DNA from: Pirellula staleyi DSM 6068
Lineage (GTDB): Bacteria; Planctomycetota; Planctomycetia; Pirellulales; Pirellulaceae
Assembly: GCF_000025185.1 (NCBI RefSeq)
Contig: NC_013720.1
Coordinates: 4,588,001 to 4,652,000, forward strand
Length of the DNA stretch: 64,000 bases
Direction: 5' to 3'
Positions 37,371-44,856 of the stretch are shown here, piece after piece. The translations under genes were made by a program, and so were the position numbers. The notes under the pieces are model-generated. The model did no database searches. It was given only the letters and a program-made list of their open reading frames with translations, and had not been told where the DNA came from. How positions within the stretch are numbered: the stretch's first letter is position 1; every line of letters begins with the position of its first letter.

Positions 37371-37913
37371 ATGCGATCCAACGGCTGGAAGATGTGGCTG
37401 AAACGTTTGGCACCGAAGAGCTTGCTGCTGAGCGGTTTGGTGGCGGCGGCTGTTCTGGCAGCATCCCCCGATGCGCAAGCAGGTTGGGGACGCGCTCGCG
37501 TGGTGACCAGTTTCAGCAACCCGAGCGTCCCTGTGGCGACGGTTCCAGCGACCGGCGTAGTGACGCAGCGAACCGTTGTTCGCGGCGCTTATCGTCCAGT
37601 GGTTGTAGCGCCCGGCTATGTCGCCCCTGTGGTTCCGTACGTGGCTCCCACAACGACGTACTACGCTCCTGCCTACGCAGCACCAACCTACACGCCACCC
37701 GTTTACGCAGCTCCGGCCACAACGGCCTATTATCCACCTGCGTATGCCGCGCCGACCTATGTGGCTCCTGCCGGTGGTGCCACCACGACGTACTACCGAG
37801 GCCGCGCGACCACCACTTACTACGCTCCTGGCTACGTGGCTCCGGCGTACGTCGCTCCCGCAGCCGTGCCGGTCTATCCCGCACCAACTGTGGTGTTTCC
37901 TGCTTATCCTTAA
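37371..37913 (+). CDS. Secreted Tyr/Pro/Ala/Val-rich low-complexity protein
   Basis: A 180-residue protein with a signal peptide (positively charged start, hydrophobic core, cleavage likely near PDAQAGW, about residue 38). The mature part is built from degenerate units such as PGYVAP, YAAPTY and TTTYYAPG, rich in Tyr, Pro, Ala, Val and Thr and without Cys. I do not recognise a named family; similar small Tyr/Pro-rich secreted proteins occur in planctomycetes. An envelope or matrix role is a guess. AGGGGA precedes the ATG by seven bases, and a clear intrinsic terminator follows. Confidence 0.75.
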   Translation: MRSNGWKMWLKRLAPKSLLLSGLVAAAVLAASPDAQAGWGRARVVTSFSNPSVPVATVPATGVVTQRTVVRGAYRPVVVAPGYVAPVVPYVAPTTTYYAPAYAAPTYTPPVYAAPATTAYYPPAYAAPTYVAPAGGATTTYYRGRATTTYYAPGYVAPAYVAPAAVPVYPAPTVVFPAYP

Positions 37914-37998
37914 ACGCTTGGTAGGAACTGTTAGAACCTCGACCACTGAGGGGCGGCTGTTAGCGTACAAACGTCGAGCTTTACTCAAGAAAACGAAA

Positions 37999-38038
37999 TG
38001 GGCCTTGCGAGAGTGATCTCCCAAGGCCCATTTTTATT
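37999..38038 (+). terminator. Intrinsic terminator of the Tyr/Pro-rich protein gene
   Basis: A perfect 9-bp stem (TGGGCCTTG at 37999-38007, CAAGGCCCA at 38022-38030) followed by TTTTTATT. It is 85 bases after the stop codon and 28 bases before the stop of the convergent gene. Confidence 0.85.
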
Positions 38039-38066
38039 GGCATTTCAAGCGAAACGAGCGTGAGCC

Positions 38067-38765
38067 CTATTCGGCTGGCTTCTCTTCAGCGGGCTTGTCC
38101 TCGGCTGGTTTTTCCTCCGACGGTTGCTCTTCAGCTGGCTTCTCTTCGGTTGCTGGGCCAGGAGCTGCTGGGCCCGGGGCCTCAACACCTTTGCTCCCCT
38201 TTTCCGCGTTTGCTTTGTCTTCTTCCGATTCCATCACGCCAGGCTGGGGCAGGCTTTGGGGAACTTCGTCGGTTCCGGGCTTGATGTCGATCAGCGTTTC
38301 GGAGCTGGGGAGAAACTCTTCCGGTGGCATCGTGTTCTTGTGGTGAGTGCTGTAGCGGCGAGGTGACTTCTCGTCGCCACCAACGTAGAGCACCGTGATG
38401 TAGTGCCGCTTCCAAACGGGCCACAATCCACCGAATGCGTAAGCTTCGATGGTGTAGTCGTCGAATTCCTGAACGCTCGAAGGTGCACGACCGATGGCCT
38501 GCTGAATGTCGGAAGCTCGGACCAGATCGGCCCCAGCCTCGGCGTTGTTCTTGCTTTGCACCGCTTGCTTATTGCGTTCTTCCACCAGCTTTTCGATCTT
38601 GGCGTTGGCATCTTCAAGGGCTGGGGCAGCGACTTTGTAGTCGAAAATCAACAGACCGATCGCCACAACAAGCAAACCAAGAAGGATGAACAGTCGCAAA
38701 TTGCTCGACTTGGGTGGGGCCGTCGCAGGGGCAGCGGAATCAGCAGGAGCAGCGGGATTGGCCAT
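38067..38765 (-). CDS. Single-pass membrane protein with acidic KPAEE tail
   Basis: A 232-residue protein of unknown function. A Pro/Ala-rich cytoplasmic start is followed by one transmembrane helix (about 24-44) and a short coiled coil (about 50-75). A globular segment contains VRASDIQQAIGRAPSSVQEF and EAYAFGGLWPVWKRHYITVLYV. The C-terminal 50 residues are low-complexity Glu/Pro/Lys/Ala repeats ending in EEKPAE, like the linker of the PpiD-like protein at 26950-29400. I see no enzyme motif. The ATG at 38765 has no obvious ribosome binding site, but upstream in-frame sequence looks non-coding. Confidence 0.7.
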   Translation of the reverse strand: MANPAAPADSAAPATAPPKSSNLRLFILLGLLVVAIGLLIFDYKVAAPALEDANAKIEKLVEERNKQAVQSKNNAEAGADLVRASDIQQAIGRAPSSVQEFDDYTIEAYAFGGLWPVWKRHYITVLYVGGDEKSPRRYSTHHKNTMPPEEFLPSSETLIDIKPGTDEVPQSLPQPGVMESEEDKANAEKGSKGVEAPGPAAPGPATEEKPAEEQPSEEKPAEDKPAEEKPAE

Positions 38766-39207
38766 CGAACGGACTTTCGTGGGAGGAGTAAAGGAGATTT
38801 TCGATTCGCTTTTGCCGTAGTTCCAGGTGCCTGGCGAGTCAGAACGATCGCTGGGTGTGTGGAAGAGAATCGTACGTACCAGCGATGGAGCGCTAAATAG
38901 CTTGGTGGACAAGCGAGCTTAGCTTCGCTGGGAAAAGCGTTATCGCCAGAAGCATAAACAACGTGGCGGCTGTTTTCCACCACGTGCGGTGCGATTTGAG
39001 TCTCCGCACGAATCTTGGCAGTAGGAGCGAGTGTGCCGATCGTCAAAGCTTGTGCCAAGGTCGATCAGTGCCAAGCGATCTCCCGAGTCACGCTACTCAA
39101 TACCGCACGAGCTGATCTCGGATAAGTAGCCGCCAATGCGTGTGCTCTCCGTATTGATTTATGTAAGAATTTTTTGATGAAAAGCAGCTGACAGGGACCA
39201 TCAACCC

Positions 39208-39222
39208 CACTAAATTAGTGGC
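39208..39222. repeat. Palindrome upstream of the VOC gene
   Basis: A perfect 7-bp inverted repeat with a one-base centre, CCACTAAATTAGTGG, 75 bases before the VOC start codon. Its size and AT-rich centre fit a regulator binding site; no regulator can be named. Confidence 0.45.
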
Positions 39223-39249
39223 TCAAGAACCCCTCTATAAGCGGATCGC

Positions 39250-39264
39250 TGGCGAGCGTCGCCA
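39250..39264. repeat. Short inverted repeat in the VOC leader
   Basis: TGGCGA-GCG-TCGCCA, a 6-bp stem with a three-base loop 33 bases before the start codon of the VOC gene. It may form a small leader hairpin. Confidence 0.3.
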
Positions 39265-39297
39265 GGCGCTAGAGCAACGAGCTTTCGGTGACCTCCC

Positions 39298-39732
39298 ATG
39301 CCCACCGCTTTGTGTGTGCCTCTGACGAGCATTCTCGAAACGGCCCTCTACGTCGACGACCTGGAGGCTGCCCAGCGGTTTTACGGCGATCTCCTGGGGC
39401 TCACCCTGTTTGCCTTCACTCCCGGGCACAATTTGTACTTTCAAGTCGGCCACCAAATGCTGCTGATCTTCGACGCGCGCGATACCACGGCCGAGAGCCC
39501 TGCGTATCCCCATCATGGAAGTCTCGGGCCGGGGCACGTTTGCTTTCGTGTATCCATTGCGGATCAGCACGCCTGGGAAGGGCGAATTCGCGACTCTTCG
39601 GTCGCAATCGAAAAAATCATCGATTGGCCTCATGGCGGACGGTCGATTTATTTTCGTGATCCCAGCGGCAATCTGATCGAACTGGCGAACGCCGAGATGT
39701 GGGGCTTTCGGAGCCCCCCGGCCCATCCTTAA
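39298..39732 (+). CDS. Glyoxalase/VOC-superfamily protein
   Basis: A 144-residue vicinal oxygen chelate protein. It has the paired beta-alpha-beta-beta-beta modules: LETALYVDDLEAAQRFYGDL at the start and GPGHVCFRVSIADQHAWEGR in the middle, ending with SIYFRDPSGNLIELAN, a common VOC signature holding the metal-binding Glu. Such proteins include glyoxalases, dioxygenases and antibiotic-binding proteins; the substrate here is not predictable. It stands alone with two inverted repeats upstream. Confidence 0.88.
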   Translation: MPTALCVPLTSILETALYVDDLEAAQRFYGDLLGLTLFAFTPGHNLYFQVGHQMLLIFDARDTTAESPAYPHHGSLGPGHVCFRVSIADQHAWEGRIRDSSVAIEKIIDWPHGGRSIYFRDPSGNLIELANAEMWGFRSPPAHP

Positions 39733-40023
39733 GCCACCGCTTGTTTGTCCGAAATACCGCCGGGCAGTATTTTTTGCGAAACACTTCGAGCACGCTGGGC
39801 CACTACATTTGCAGGTGGCCCCACCGGCGAGGCAAAAGTGTCGACCATAAAAGCGTCTGTAGCAAGAAAGAACAGGTCCGCCGGAAGAACTCGCGTGTCG
39901 AATCCCGCTCTGGCTGAGCCGATTCGATTGCGCGGCGTTGCCCGAGCGGTGGAAGTTGCGTACGATGCCGCCGACCTTGGTGTAGTTGCGACCACAACGC
40001 GCCAGTCTCCTGAAACGGCCACG

Positions 40024-40956
40024 ATGAAACCGCACCGATTTGACGAGCTATTTTCGGCTTACATCAGCTTGGCAAGTTTACTTTGCAAGGCCAATGATGC
40101 CAGCGCGCTCATGCTCATGCTCAGCGGTCCGACCGATTGGAAAGAACTTCGCGAAAGCGTCGATAAACTCCGGATTGTCGTTGTAGCCGATACCCCCCAA
40201 GAACTCGCTGGTGCAGAGGATGCAGGCCTCGCCACGATCGTCCAAAACATGGCCGATTCGCCAGTGATCGAAAAAATGACCCAGGCGCTCCTCACCGGCG
40301 TGGCTCGCGAAATACTCACCCCTGGCGACGGTGTGGTGGTGGTTTACAGCGGGTTCGAAGCCGACGTCCTCGACTCCATCAGCTTCATCCGGCTCGATGA
40401 ACACCTGGGACGCCTCACCGCACGCGATCTCAAACAGCTCGAAACTAGCGTCCCTCTCGAGACCTTGAAAACGGTGGTCGATTTGGCGGTCGAAATTGGT
40501 CGCGAAGGGCGCGAGGGAAAAGCGGTCGGCACCCTGTTTGTCGTTGGCGATACCCGTAAGGTGCTCCAGCATTGTCAGCCCGCTGGCTACGACCCGGTGA
40601 AGGGCTACACACGTCCCGAGCGCGATCTCGACGACCCTCGTGTCCGCGAAGCGGTGAAAGAAATCGCCGTGCTCGACGGAGCGTTCATCGTTTCCCCCGA
40701 AGGGATCGTTGAGAAATCGGCTCAGCTGGTCGATGCCCCTTACGCCGATCTCACCTTATCCAAGGGACTGGGTGCCCGTCACTGGGCCGGTGCTGCGATC
40801 AGCAAAAGCACCAACGCCATTGCCGTGGTCGTCAGCCAATCGAGCGGCACCGTTCGCATTTTCCAAAACGGTCAGGTTGTGCTCCGAATCGAACCACTCC
40901 GTCAAGCGATGAAGTGGAAAGACTTCGAGTATGAGCCGCCACCCGCCGACGAATAA
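40024..40956 (+). CDS. Diadenylate cyclase of DacZ-like architecture
   Basis: A 310-residue protein whose C-terminal half (about 165-300) is a DisA_N/DAC domain, the fold that joins two ATP into cyclic di-AMP. The DGA motif is at 218-220 and the second motif reads GLGARHWAGAA (about 248-258), where the usual RHR is RHW. The N-terminal part (about 10-135) looks like the alpha/beta domain found at the C-terminus of pyruvate kinase, the combination known from archaeal DacZ enzymes. No transmembrane helix is present, unlike CdaA. The ATG at 40024 lacks a clear ribosome binding site; the open frame continues 93 codons upstream but reads as non-coding. Confidence 0.8.
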   Translation: MKPHRFDELFSAYISLASLLCKANDASALMLMLSGPTDWKELRESVDKLRIVVVADTPQELAGAEDAGLATIVQNMADSPVIEKMTQALLTGVAREILTPGDGVVVVYSGFEADVLDSISFIRLDEHLGRLTARDLKQLETSVPLETLKTVVDLAVEIGREGREGKAVGTLFVVGDTRKVLQHCQPAGYDPVKGYTRPERDLDDPRVREAVKEIAVLDGAFIVSPEGIVEKSAQLVDAPYADLTLSKGLGARHWAGAAISKSTNAIAVVVSQSSGTVRIFQNGQVVLRIEPLRQAMKWKDFEYEPPPADE

Positions 40957-41048
40957 TCGAGCCGTATGCAGGCAGGCCAACGCGCGGGTTTGGATCAGCG
41001 CCCGCATGCTCCTGCCTCCTCTCGCAGCATCTTGCTAAGGCCCTCTTC

Positions 41049-41531
41049 ATGCTCTCGATCCGCCTAGCTAACCTCGATGACGCCGCTGACGAGCAAATCG
41101 CCGTCGAACTGCTCGACATGTACTGCCGCGACGAAATGGGAGATAGCAAACCACTTTCCGAGCATGCACGTGCGAGCCTCTTTCCTGGATTGCGAGAACA
41201 TGGGGGCGGTGTCGTGCTGATCGCCTTTGAAACGAGCGATCCTCACCATCCGCTGCCAGTCGGTCTGGCAATTTGTCTGGTTGGCTTTTCATCGTTCCGT
41301 GGCAGTAAACTCCTCAACATTCACGATGTCGCCGTGAGCCCCGCTGCACGGGGGCAAGGAGTAGGCCGCCAATTGATGCAGGCGATCGAATCCGAGGCTC
41401 GCGCTCGATGCTGTACGAAGATTACGCTCGAAGTACGCAGCGATAATTTGCGGGCTCAGAAACTTTATGAGCAGGTTGGCTATCACGCTGCTGAGCCGCA
41501 GCAATGGTTCTGGTCAAAAATCCTCGATTAG
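41049..41531 (+). CDS. GNAT-family N-acetyltransferase
   Basis: A 160-residue GNAT enzyme that transfers an acyl group from acyl-CoA to an amine. The acetyl-CoA pyrophosphate loop is in VSPAARGQGVGRQLM (about 96-110), and the typical NLRAQKLYEQVGY follows (about 134-146). The N-terminal part covers a full single domain. AAGG lies about ten bases before the ATG. It is 92 bases downstream of the diadenylate cyclase gene; co-transcription is possible but a functional link is not evident. Confidence 0.88.
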   Translation: MLSIRLANLDDAADEQIAVELLDMYCRDEMGDSKPLSEHARASLFPGLREHGGGVVLIAFETSDPHHPLPVGLAICLVGFSSFRGSKLLNIHDVAVSPAARGQGVGRQLMQAIESEARARCCTKITLEVRSDNLRAQKLYEQVGYHAAEPQQWFWSKILD

Positions 41532-41595
41532 TGCCGCCGCTCGTAAACCTGGAAAAACTTAGAAAACAACCACTACCAAAAACGCTCCTCACGGC

Positions 41596-42279
41596 TCAAG
41601 GCATGGCATCGATTTCTTCGAGCAAAGCGCGCGGCACACCGATATCGATCACGCGCACTTCGCCCAAATAAGAGCGACAAGCAGCAACCTGGCAGCACGG
41701 CTTGAGTGTCACAAACGTGCAGGTTACATCTGCTCTCACTGCCACCGTAGCGGCACCACCACTATCGCAGTCGATGCCGGTCGGCAGATCGACGGCCAGG
41801 GTACGGACCGAAGACTGGTTGATCGCTTCGATTGCCAGCCGCATCGCGCCTCGAGGCTCGCCTGTGGCTCCGGTGCCAAGCATCGCATCAACCAGCCAGT
41901 CCGCCTCGGCAAAGTGAGTCGCAATCGCCTCGGCCGTGGGTGTACGCGATAGATCGATGATTTTAATTTTCGCAAGATTCGCAATTGCATAGTTCACAGC
42001 TGCATCGCCGCGGAATTCGTTCGGAGCTGTTGTCAGCAGCACAATCACATCGACACCTGCCGCGTCTAAGTGTCGCGCGATCACCCAGCCATCGCCGCCG
42101 TTATTTCCTTTTCCCACCACAATTACCACGCGTCGGCACGGCGTACGCGCGAGCAGCTCATAGGCCACATTTCTCCCCGCATTTTCCATCAGCATCAGTC
42201 CGAGCATGCCATACTTGGCGATGGCCAGTTCATCGACAAGCCGCGACTTTCGCCGATCGTAGATTCGCTGCAGATCCAT
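41596..42279 (-). CDS. nnrE: NAD(P)H-hydrate epimerase
   Basis: A 227-residue stand-alone YjeF N-terminal domain, the epimerase that converts R-NAD(P)HX to the S form so that the partner dehydratase can repair it. MLGLMLMENAGRNVAYEL (about 25-42), VVGKGNNGGDGWVIARHL (about 54-71) and VDAMLGTGATGEPRG (about 129-143) are the family landmarks, and the K-site binding Asp is in AVDLPTGIDCDSG. The dehydratase domain (NnrD) fused to it in E. coli is absent and must be encoded elsewhere. It is divergent from the FmdB-type gene. Confidence 0.93.
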   Translation of the reverse strand: MDLQRIYDRRKSRLVDELAIAKYGMLGLMLMENAGRNVAYELLARTPCRRVVIVVGKGNNGGDGWVIARHLDAAGVDVIVLLTTAPNEFRGDAAVNYAIANLAKIKIIDLSRTPTAEAIATHFAEADWLVDAMLGTGATGEPRGAMRLAIEAINQSSVRTLAVDLPTGIDCDSGGAATVAVRADVTCTFVTLKPCCQVAACRSYLGEVRVIDIGVPRALLEEIDAMP

Positions 42280-42324
42280 GTTGCTCGATTCCGATCGAGG
42301 TATAATTAAGTTCCAAGTTGCAAT

Positions 42325-42344
42325 ATCGCTCGTATTCGAGCGAT
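42325..42344 (+). repeat. Perfect hairpin in the leader of the FmdB-type gene
   Basis: ATCGCTCG-TATT-CGAGCGAT forms an 8-bp stem with a four-base loop, starting 19 bases after a TATAAT at 42301-42306. It would fold in the mRNA leader or act as an operator just downstream of the promoter. Confidence 0.45.
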
Positions 42345-42395
42345 GTCTGTGTTACTGCGAAGTTGCCCCCCAGCGGCTGGAAGGAGTTTTAGACG

Positions 42396-42626
42396 ATGCC
42401 ACTGTACGAATACCATTGCCCAAGTTGTGAATCCGAGTTTGAGCTGCTGGTTCGCAGCGACGATACTCCCGCATGCCCCAGCTGCGAGTCGCCCAAAATC
42501 GAGCGGCTGCTAAGTGCTCCCGCTGCTCACACGAGTGGAGCTTCGCTCCCGATGGCTCAATCGATGCCCGGTGGGGGCTGCGGCAAACCTCAGTGTGGAC
42601 AAGGCTTCTGCGGCATGGGTGGCTGA
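42396..42626 (+). CDS. FmdB-family zinc-ribbon protein
   Basis: A 76-residue protein with the FmdB-type regulatory zinc ribbon: MPLYEYHCPSCESEFELL followed by ACPSCESPKIERLLSAPA, so two CPSC knuckles bind one zinc. The Gly/Cys-rich tail (PGGGCGKPQCGQGFCGMGG) adds three more Cys and is typical of these small proteins. Their exact function is unknown; some are proposed transcription factors. AAGGAG lies about ten bases before the ATG. It is followed closely by another Cys-rich protein gene, with which it probably shares an mRNA. Confidence 0.9.
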   Translation: MPLYEYHCPSCESEFELLVRSDDTPACPSCESPKIERLLSAPAAHTSGASLPMAQSMPGGGCGKPQCGQGFCGMGG

Positions 42627-42660
42627 TATAGCACTCCTTTCCTCGAACGAAGGTGCACCA

Positions 42661-43326
42661 TTGGCTGATAACCCGGTTGTTGTTTATCGTGCCGCCAGTG
42701 CTCAGCAGGCGTACCTGCTCAAGTCGCTCCTGGAAGAGCAGGGGATCGAAAGCTTCGTCGTCAACGACATGCTGCAAGCGGCCGGTGGCGATCTCCCGCT
42801 CGGCTGGGTTTCACTACCGCAGTTGCTTGTTGGCGAGCACGATGTCGAGAAGGCCCTGCAAGCTATCGGCAATTTCGAAGCCACGATTGCTCACAGCGAC
42901 TCGACCAGCGCTACTCAGAAGTCAGCAGAACTGGGCCACCAGCACGAAGAGTATCCAGCGGGAACCTCAGTCATCGAAGCTTGGCCTACTTGCCGCAAAT
43001 GTGGTGAGCGGCGGCAAGTGACATGCGACTACTGTGGCACCTCGGGGAACAACTTTAGGCTTGTCGACGAGTCGACTGACGAGGGAGACGACGAGCGTGC
43101 TCCGCTGCTGCTGTGCCACACGTGCGACGAGCAGTTCGCAGCAAAGTACTATCCACGTTGCCATCTGTGCGGCTATCTCTTCGAGCCTTCGGCAACCGAC
43201 GCATCTGCCGACGATCCGGCCACACGTGCACGCGACCTGGGGGTCGAATCACGCGTGCTTCTGGTGATCGTCGCTAGCATCGCAATCCTCTCGGGGCTGA
43301 TTGGCTACTTCTGCTACGTACTGTGA
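42661..43326 (+). CDS. DUF2007-like protein with four CXXC knuckles and a C-terminal membrane helix
   Basis: A 221-residue protein. Residues 1-72 (VVVYRAASAQQAYLLKSLLE, then VNDMLQAAGG and LPQLLVGEHDVEKALQAI) match the DUF2007 fold described as a putative signal-transducing domain related to PII-like ferredoxin folds. A middle part has four Cys pairs: CRKCGE, CDYCGT, CHTCDE and CHLCGY, enough for two zinc ribbons. A hydrophobic helix (about 200-220) ends the protein. I prefer the TTG at 42661 (AAGG nine bases upstream); a GTG at 42619 overlapping the FmdB end is an alternative. Function unknown. Confidence 0.75.
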   Translation: MADNPVVVYRAASAQQAYLLKSLLEEQGIESFVVNDMLQAAGGDLPLGWVSLPQLLVGEHDVEKALQAIGNFEATIAHSDSTSATQKSAELGHQHEEYPAGTSVIEAWPTCRKCGERRQVTCDYCGTSGNNFRLVDESTDEGDDERAPLLLCHTCDEQFAAKYYPRCHLCGYLFEPSATDASADDPATRARDLGVESRVLLVIVASIAILSGLIGYFCYVL

Positions 43327-43347
43327 TGCGGCGCCGGAACAAGCGAT

Positions 43348-44274
43348 TTACGCTTTTTCGACGATCTTTGACCACAACTTCCATAGACTCGTCTGCCGCG
43401 CATCGCTCCACCAAGCTCGAAACTTCGCAATCTTTTCGCTGGCAAGTTTCTTCTCGCGCGCTGCACGGATGCTGATCCATTTTCGTTCAGCCGCCGACCA
43501 TTTCTTCGCTTTCAGCAAGTCCGCGAGATGCTGCGACTGTGTCGCGTGATCGCAAATCGCACCGAGTCGATCTTGGACGAGCGAGAGACGTTGGTAGAGC
43601 ACATCGCGAAACGATTCGTCGAAGCTGCTTGCCGCAATTTCCATCGCATAACGCAAACGCTTCCCTGCGATTCGTAGTTCATGCAGCGCGGACACAGCAC
43701 GAGGCTTCGCGCGAGATTGCTCGAAAAACGCTTCCGCCAGGGGCGCCAGTTGCGACTGAAAAAACGGCATGAGCGCATCCTGATGCCGACTCTGCTTTAC
43801 AAGCGATTTCACCCTCTTCTGCTCGCGGGCAATCTTTCCTTGATCGATCCATTGCTTCCGCAACTTTCGCAAAGGAGTCGCATACCCGGCACGCTCCTGG
43901 CGTATGAAATTGGCAACACCTTCGGCGGTAGCGCCGGAATCGTGCGCAGTAATCTGCGCGAGCAGCACATCACGGTCGCGCAGAGGCCCAGCCGCGCGAC
44001 GCAGCAGCTTGAGTGAAGTGAGAAGTTGCTTGGATTTCGACTTCACCAGCAGCGTGCGGAACAGCTTGATGGCAGCTTCACTACGTCGGCACCAAACGCG
44101 CAGCTGATGCACTCCCTCGACCTGCGAGAGATCGCGTCCCGAGAGTTGCTGCAGGTAGTGCTCAACCCCGATCAGCCGAGCCGCGATGACTTCGCGCGCA
44201 AGCTTAGCGACACGATCTTTCTTCGCACGTTCCACCGACCTGCTGGGGGTAAACCACTTTTGCAGCCTGACCAT
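43348..44274 (-). CDS. CHAD-domain protein
   Basis: A 308-residue helical protein made almost wholly of a CHAD domain. The conserved His and basic residues are visible in GVHQLRVWCRRSEAAIKLFR (about 55-74), GPLRDRDVLLAQI and LHELRIAGKRLRYAMEI (about 197-213). CHAD domains bind polyphosphate through a basic cleft and target proteins to polyphosphate granules. It is the last gene of the operon with ppk1 and a Ppx/GppA protein, 54 bases after the SixA-like gene, which supports that role. The C-terminal 60 residues are rich in Lys and Trp. The CYTH domain often fused to CHAD is absent. Confidence 0.92.
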   Translation of the reverse strand: MVRLQKWFTPSRSVERAKKDRVAKLAREVIAARLIGVEHYLQQLSGRDLSQVEGVHQLRVWCRRSEAAIKLFRTLLVKSKSKQLLTSLKLLRRAAGPLRDRDVLLAQITAHDSGATAEGVANFIRQERAGYATPLRKLRKQWIDQGKIAREQKRVKSLVKQSRHQDALMPFFQSQLAPLAEAFFEQSRAKPRAVSALHELRIAGKRLRYAMEIAASSFDESFRDVLYQRLSLVQDRLGAICDHATQSQHLADLLKAKKWSAAERKWISIRAAREKKLASEKIAKFRAWWSDARQTSLWKLWSKIVEKA

Positions 44275-44328
44275 ACCATTTGGCTCGCGATCCGATGGAG
44301 CAACTCAAAGTGAGTCGCTTGCAACACT

Positions 44329-44829
44329 CTAGGCTAATTCGCGAGGCTGCCAGATGCGAATAAAACGGCCACGAACGCTTAAATTCAGGTCGCGCCAAGA
44401 CTCGATCGGGAGCTCGATTTTTGCAAGGGCTGCTGTCGTAATGGCCGGGCATTCACCGGAAATTGCTGCCAGCAATTCTTCAATTCCAGGGTTATGACCG
44501 ACCAGCAACACAGTCGCCGCTGGTTCGGGAACGGCTGAAATGACAGCGATTTGCCGATCGATATTGGATTCGTAAAGCTCGCTCGTGATTCGAGTTTCGC
44601 CACGGAAGCCACAAGCCTGAGCAACATGTTCGGCTGTTCGTCGCGCACGTTTGGCCGACGAGGTGAGCATAAAATCGGGCACCATCTGCTCGTCGCGCAA
44701 AAGTTCACCCATCCGCGGCGCATCACGTTTCCCACGTTTATTCAGCGGACGATCGTGATCATCGAGCTCATTATCTTTCCAACTCGATTTCGCATGGCGG
44801 AGCAACAGCAGCGTCTTCATAAGGTTCAT
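44329..44829 (-). CDS. SixA-like histidine phosphatase
   Basis: A 166-residue member of the histidine phosphatase superfamily, SixA branch. The phosphate-accepting His lies in LLLLRHAKSSWKD (RHAKSSW is diagnostic of the SixA group), the second Arg in SSAKRARRTAEHV, and the distal His in VLLVGHNPGIEELL. E. coli SixA removes phosphate from phospho-histidine proteins; the planctomycete homologue's substrate is unknown. It sits between ppk1 and the CHAD gene, 27 bases from ppk1. The ATG at 44820 is an alternative start three codons later. Confidence 0.88.
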   Translation of the reverse strand: MNLMKTLLLLRHAKSSWKDNELDDHDRPLNKRGKRDAPRMGELLRDEQMVPDFMLTSSAKRARRTAEHVAQACGFRGETRITSELYESNIDRQIAVISAVPEPAATVLLVGHNPGIEELLAAISGECPAITTAALAKIELPIESWRDLNLSVRGRFIRIWQPRELA

Positions 44830-44856
44830 TCTTCAGGGCTAATCAGGTCCGCGCGA

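Larger units (their letters stand above)
38766..39297. other. Intergenic region of 532 bases with two inverted repeats
   Basis: The largest gap in the window. It has no convincing gene or tRNA. Near its right end are two symmetrical sites: CCACTAA-A-TTAGTGG at 39208-39222 and TGGCGA-GCG-TCGCCA at 39250-39264, both upstream of the VOC gene and listed separately. Confidence 0.5.

Noticed and set aside
38648-39058. A 136-codon minus-strand frame in the 38.8-39.3 kb gap
   Set aside because: It overlaps the well-supported gene start at 38765 in another frame and has no ribosome binding site or domain.
39745-40023. N-terminal extension of the diadenylate cyclase by 93 codons
   Set aside because: The sequence has no domain character or start signal, and the DacZ-like domains begin after the ATG at 40024.
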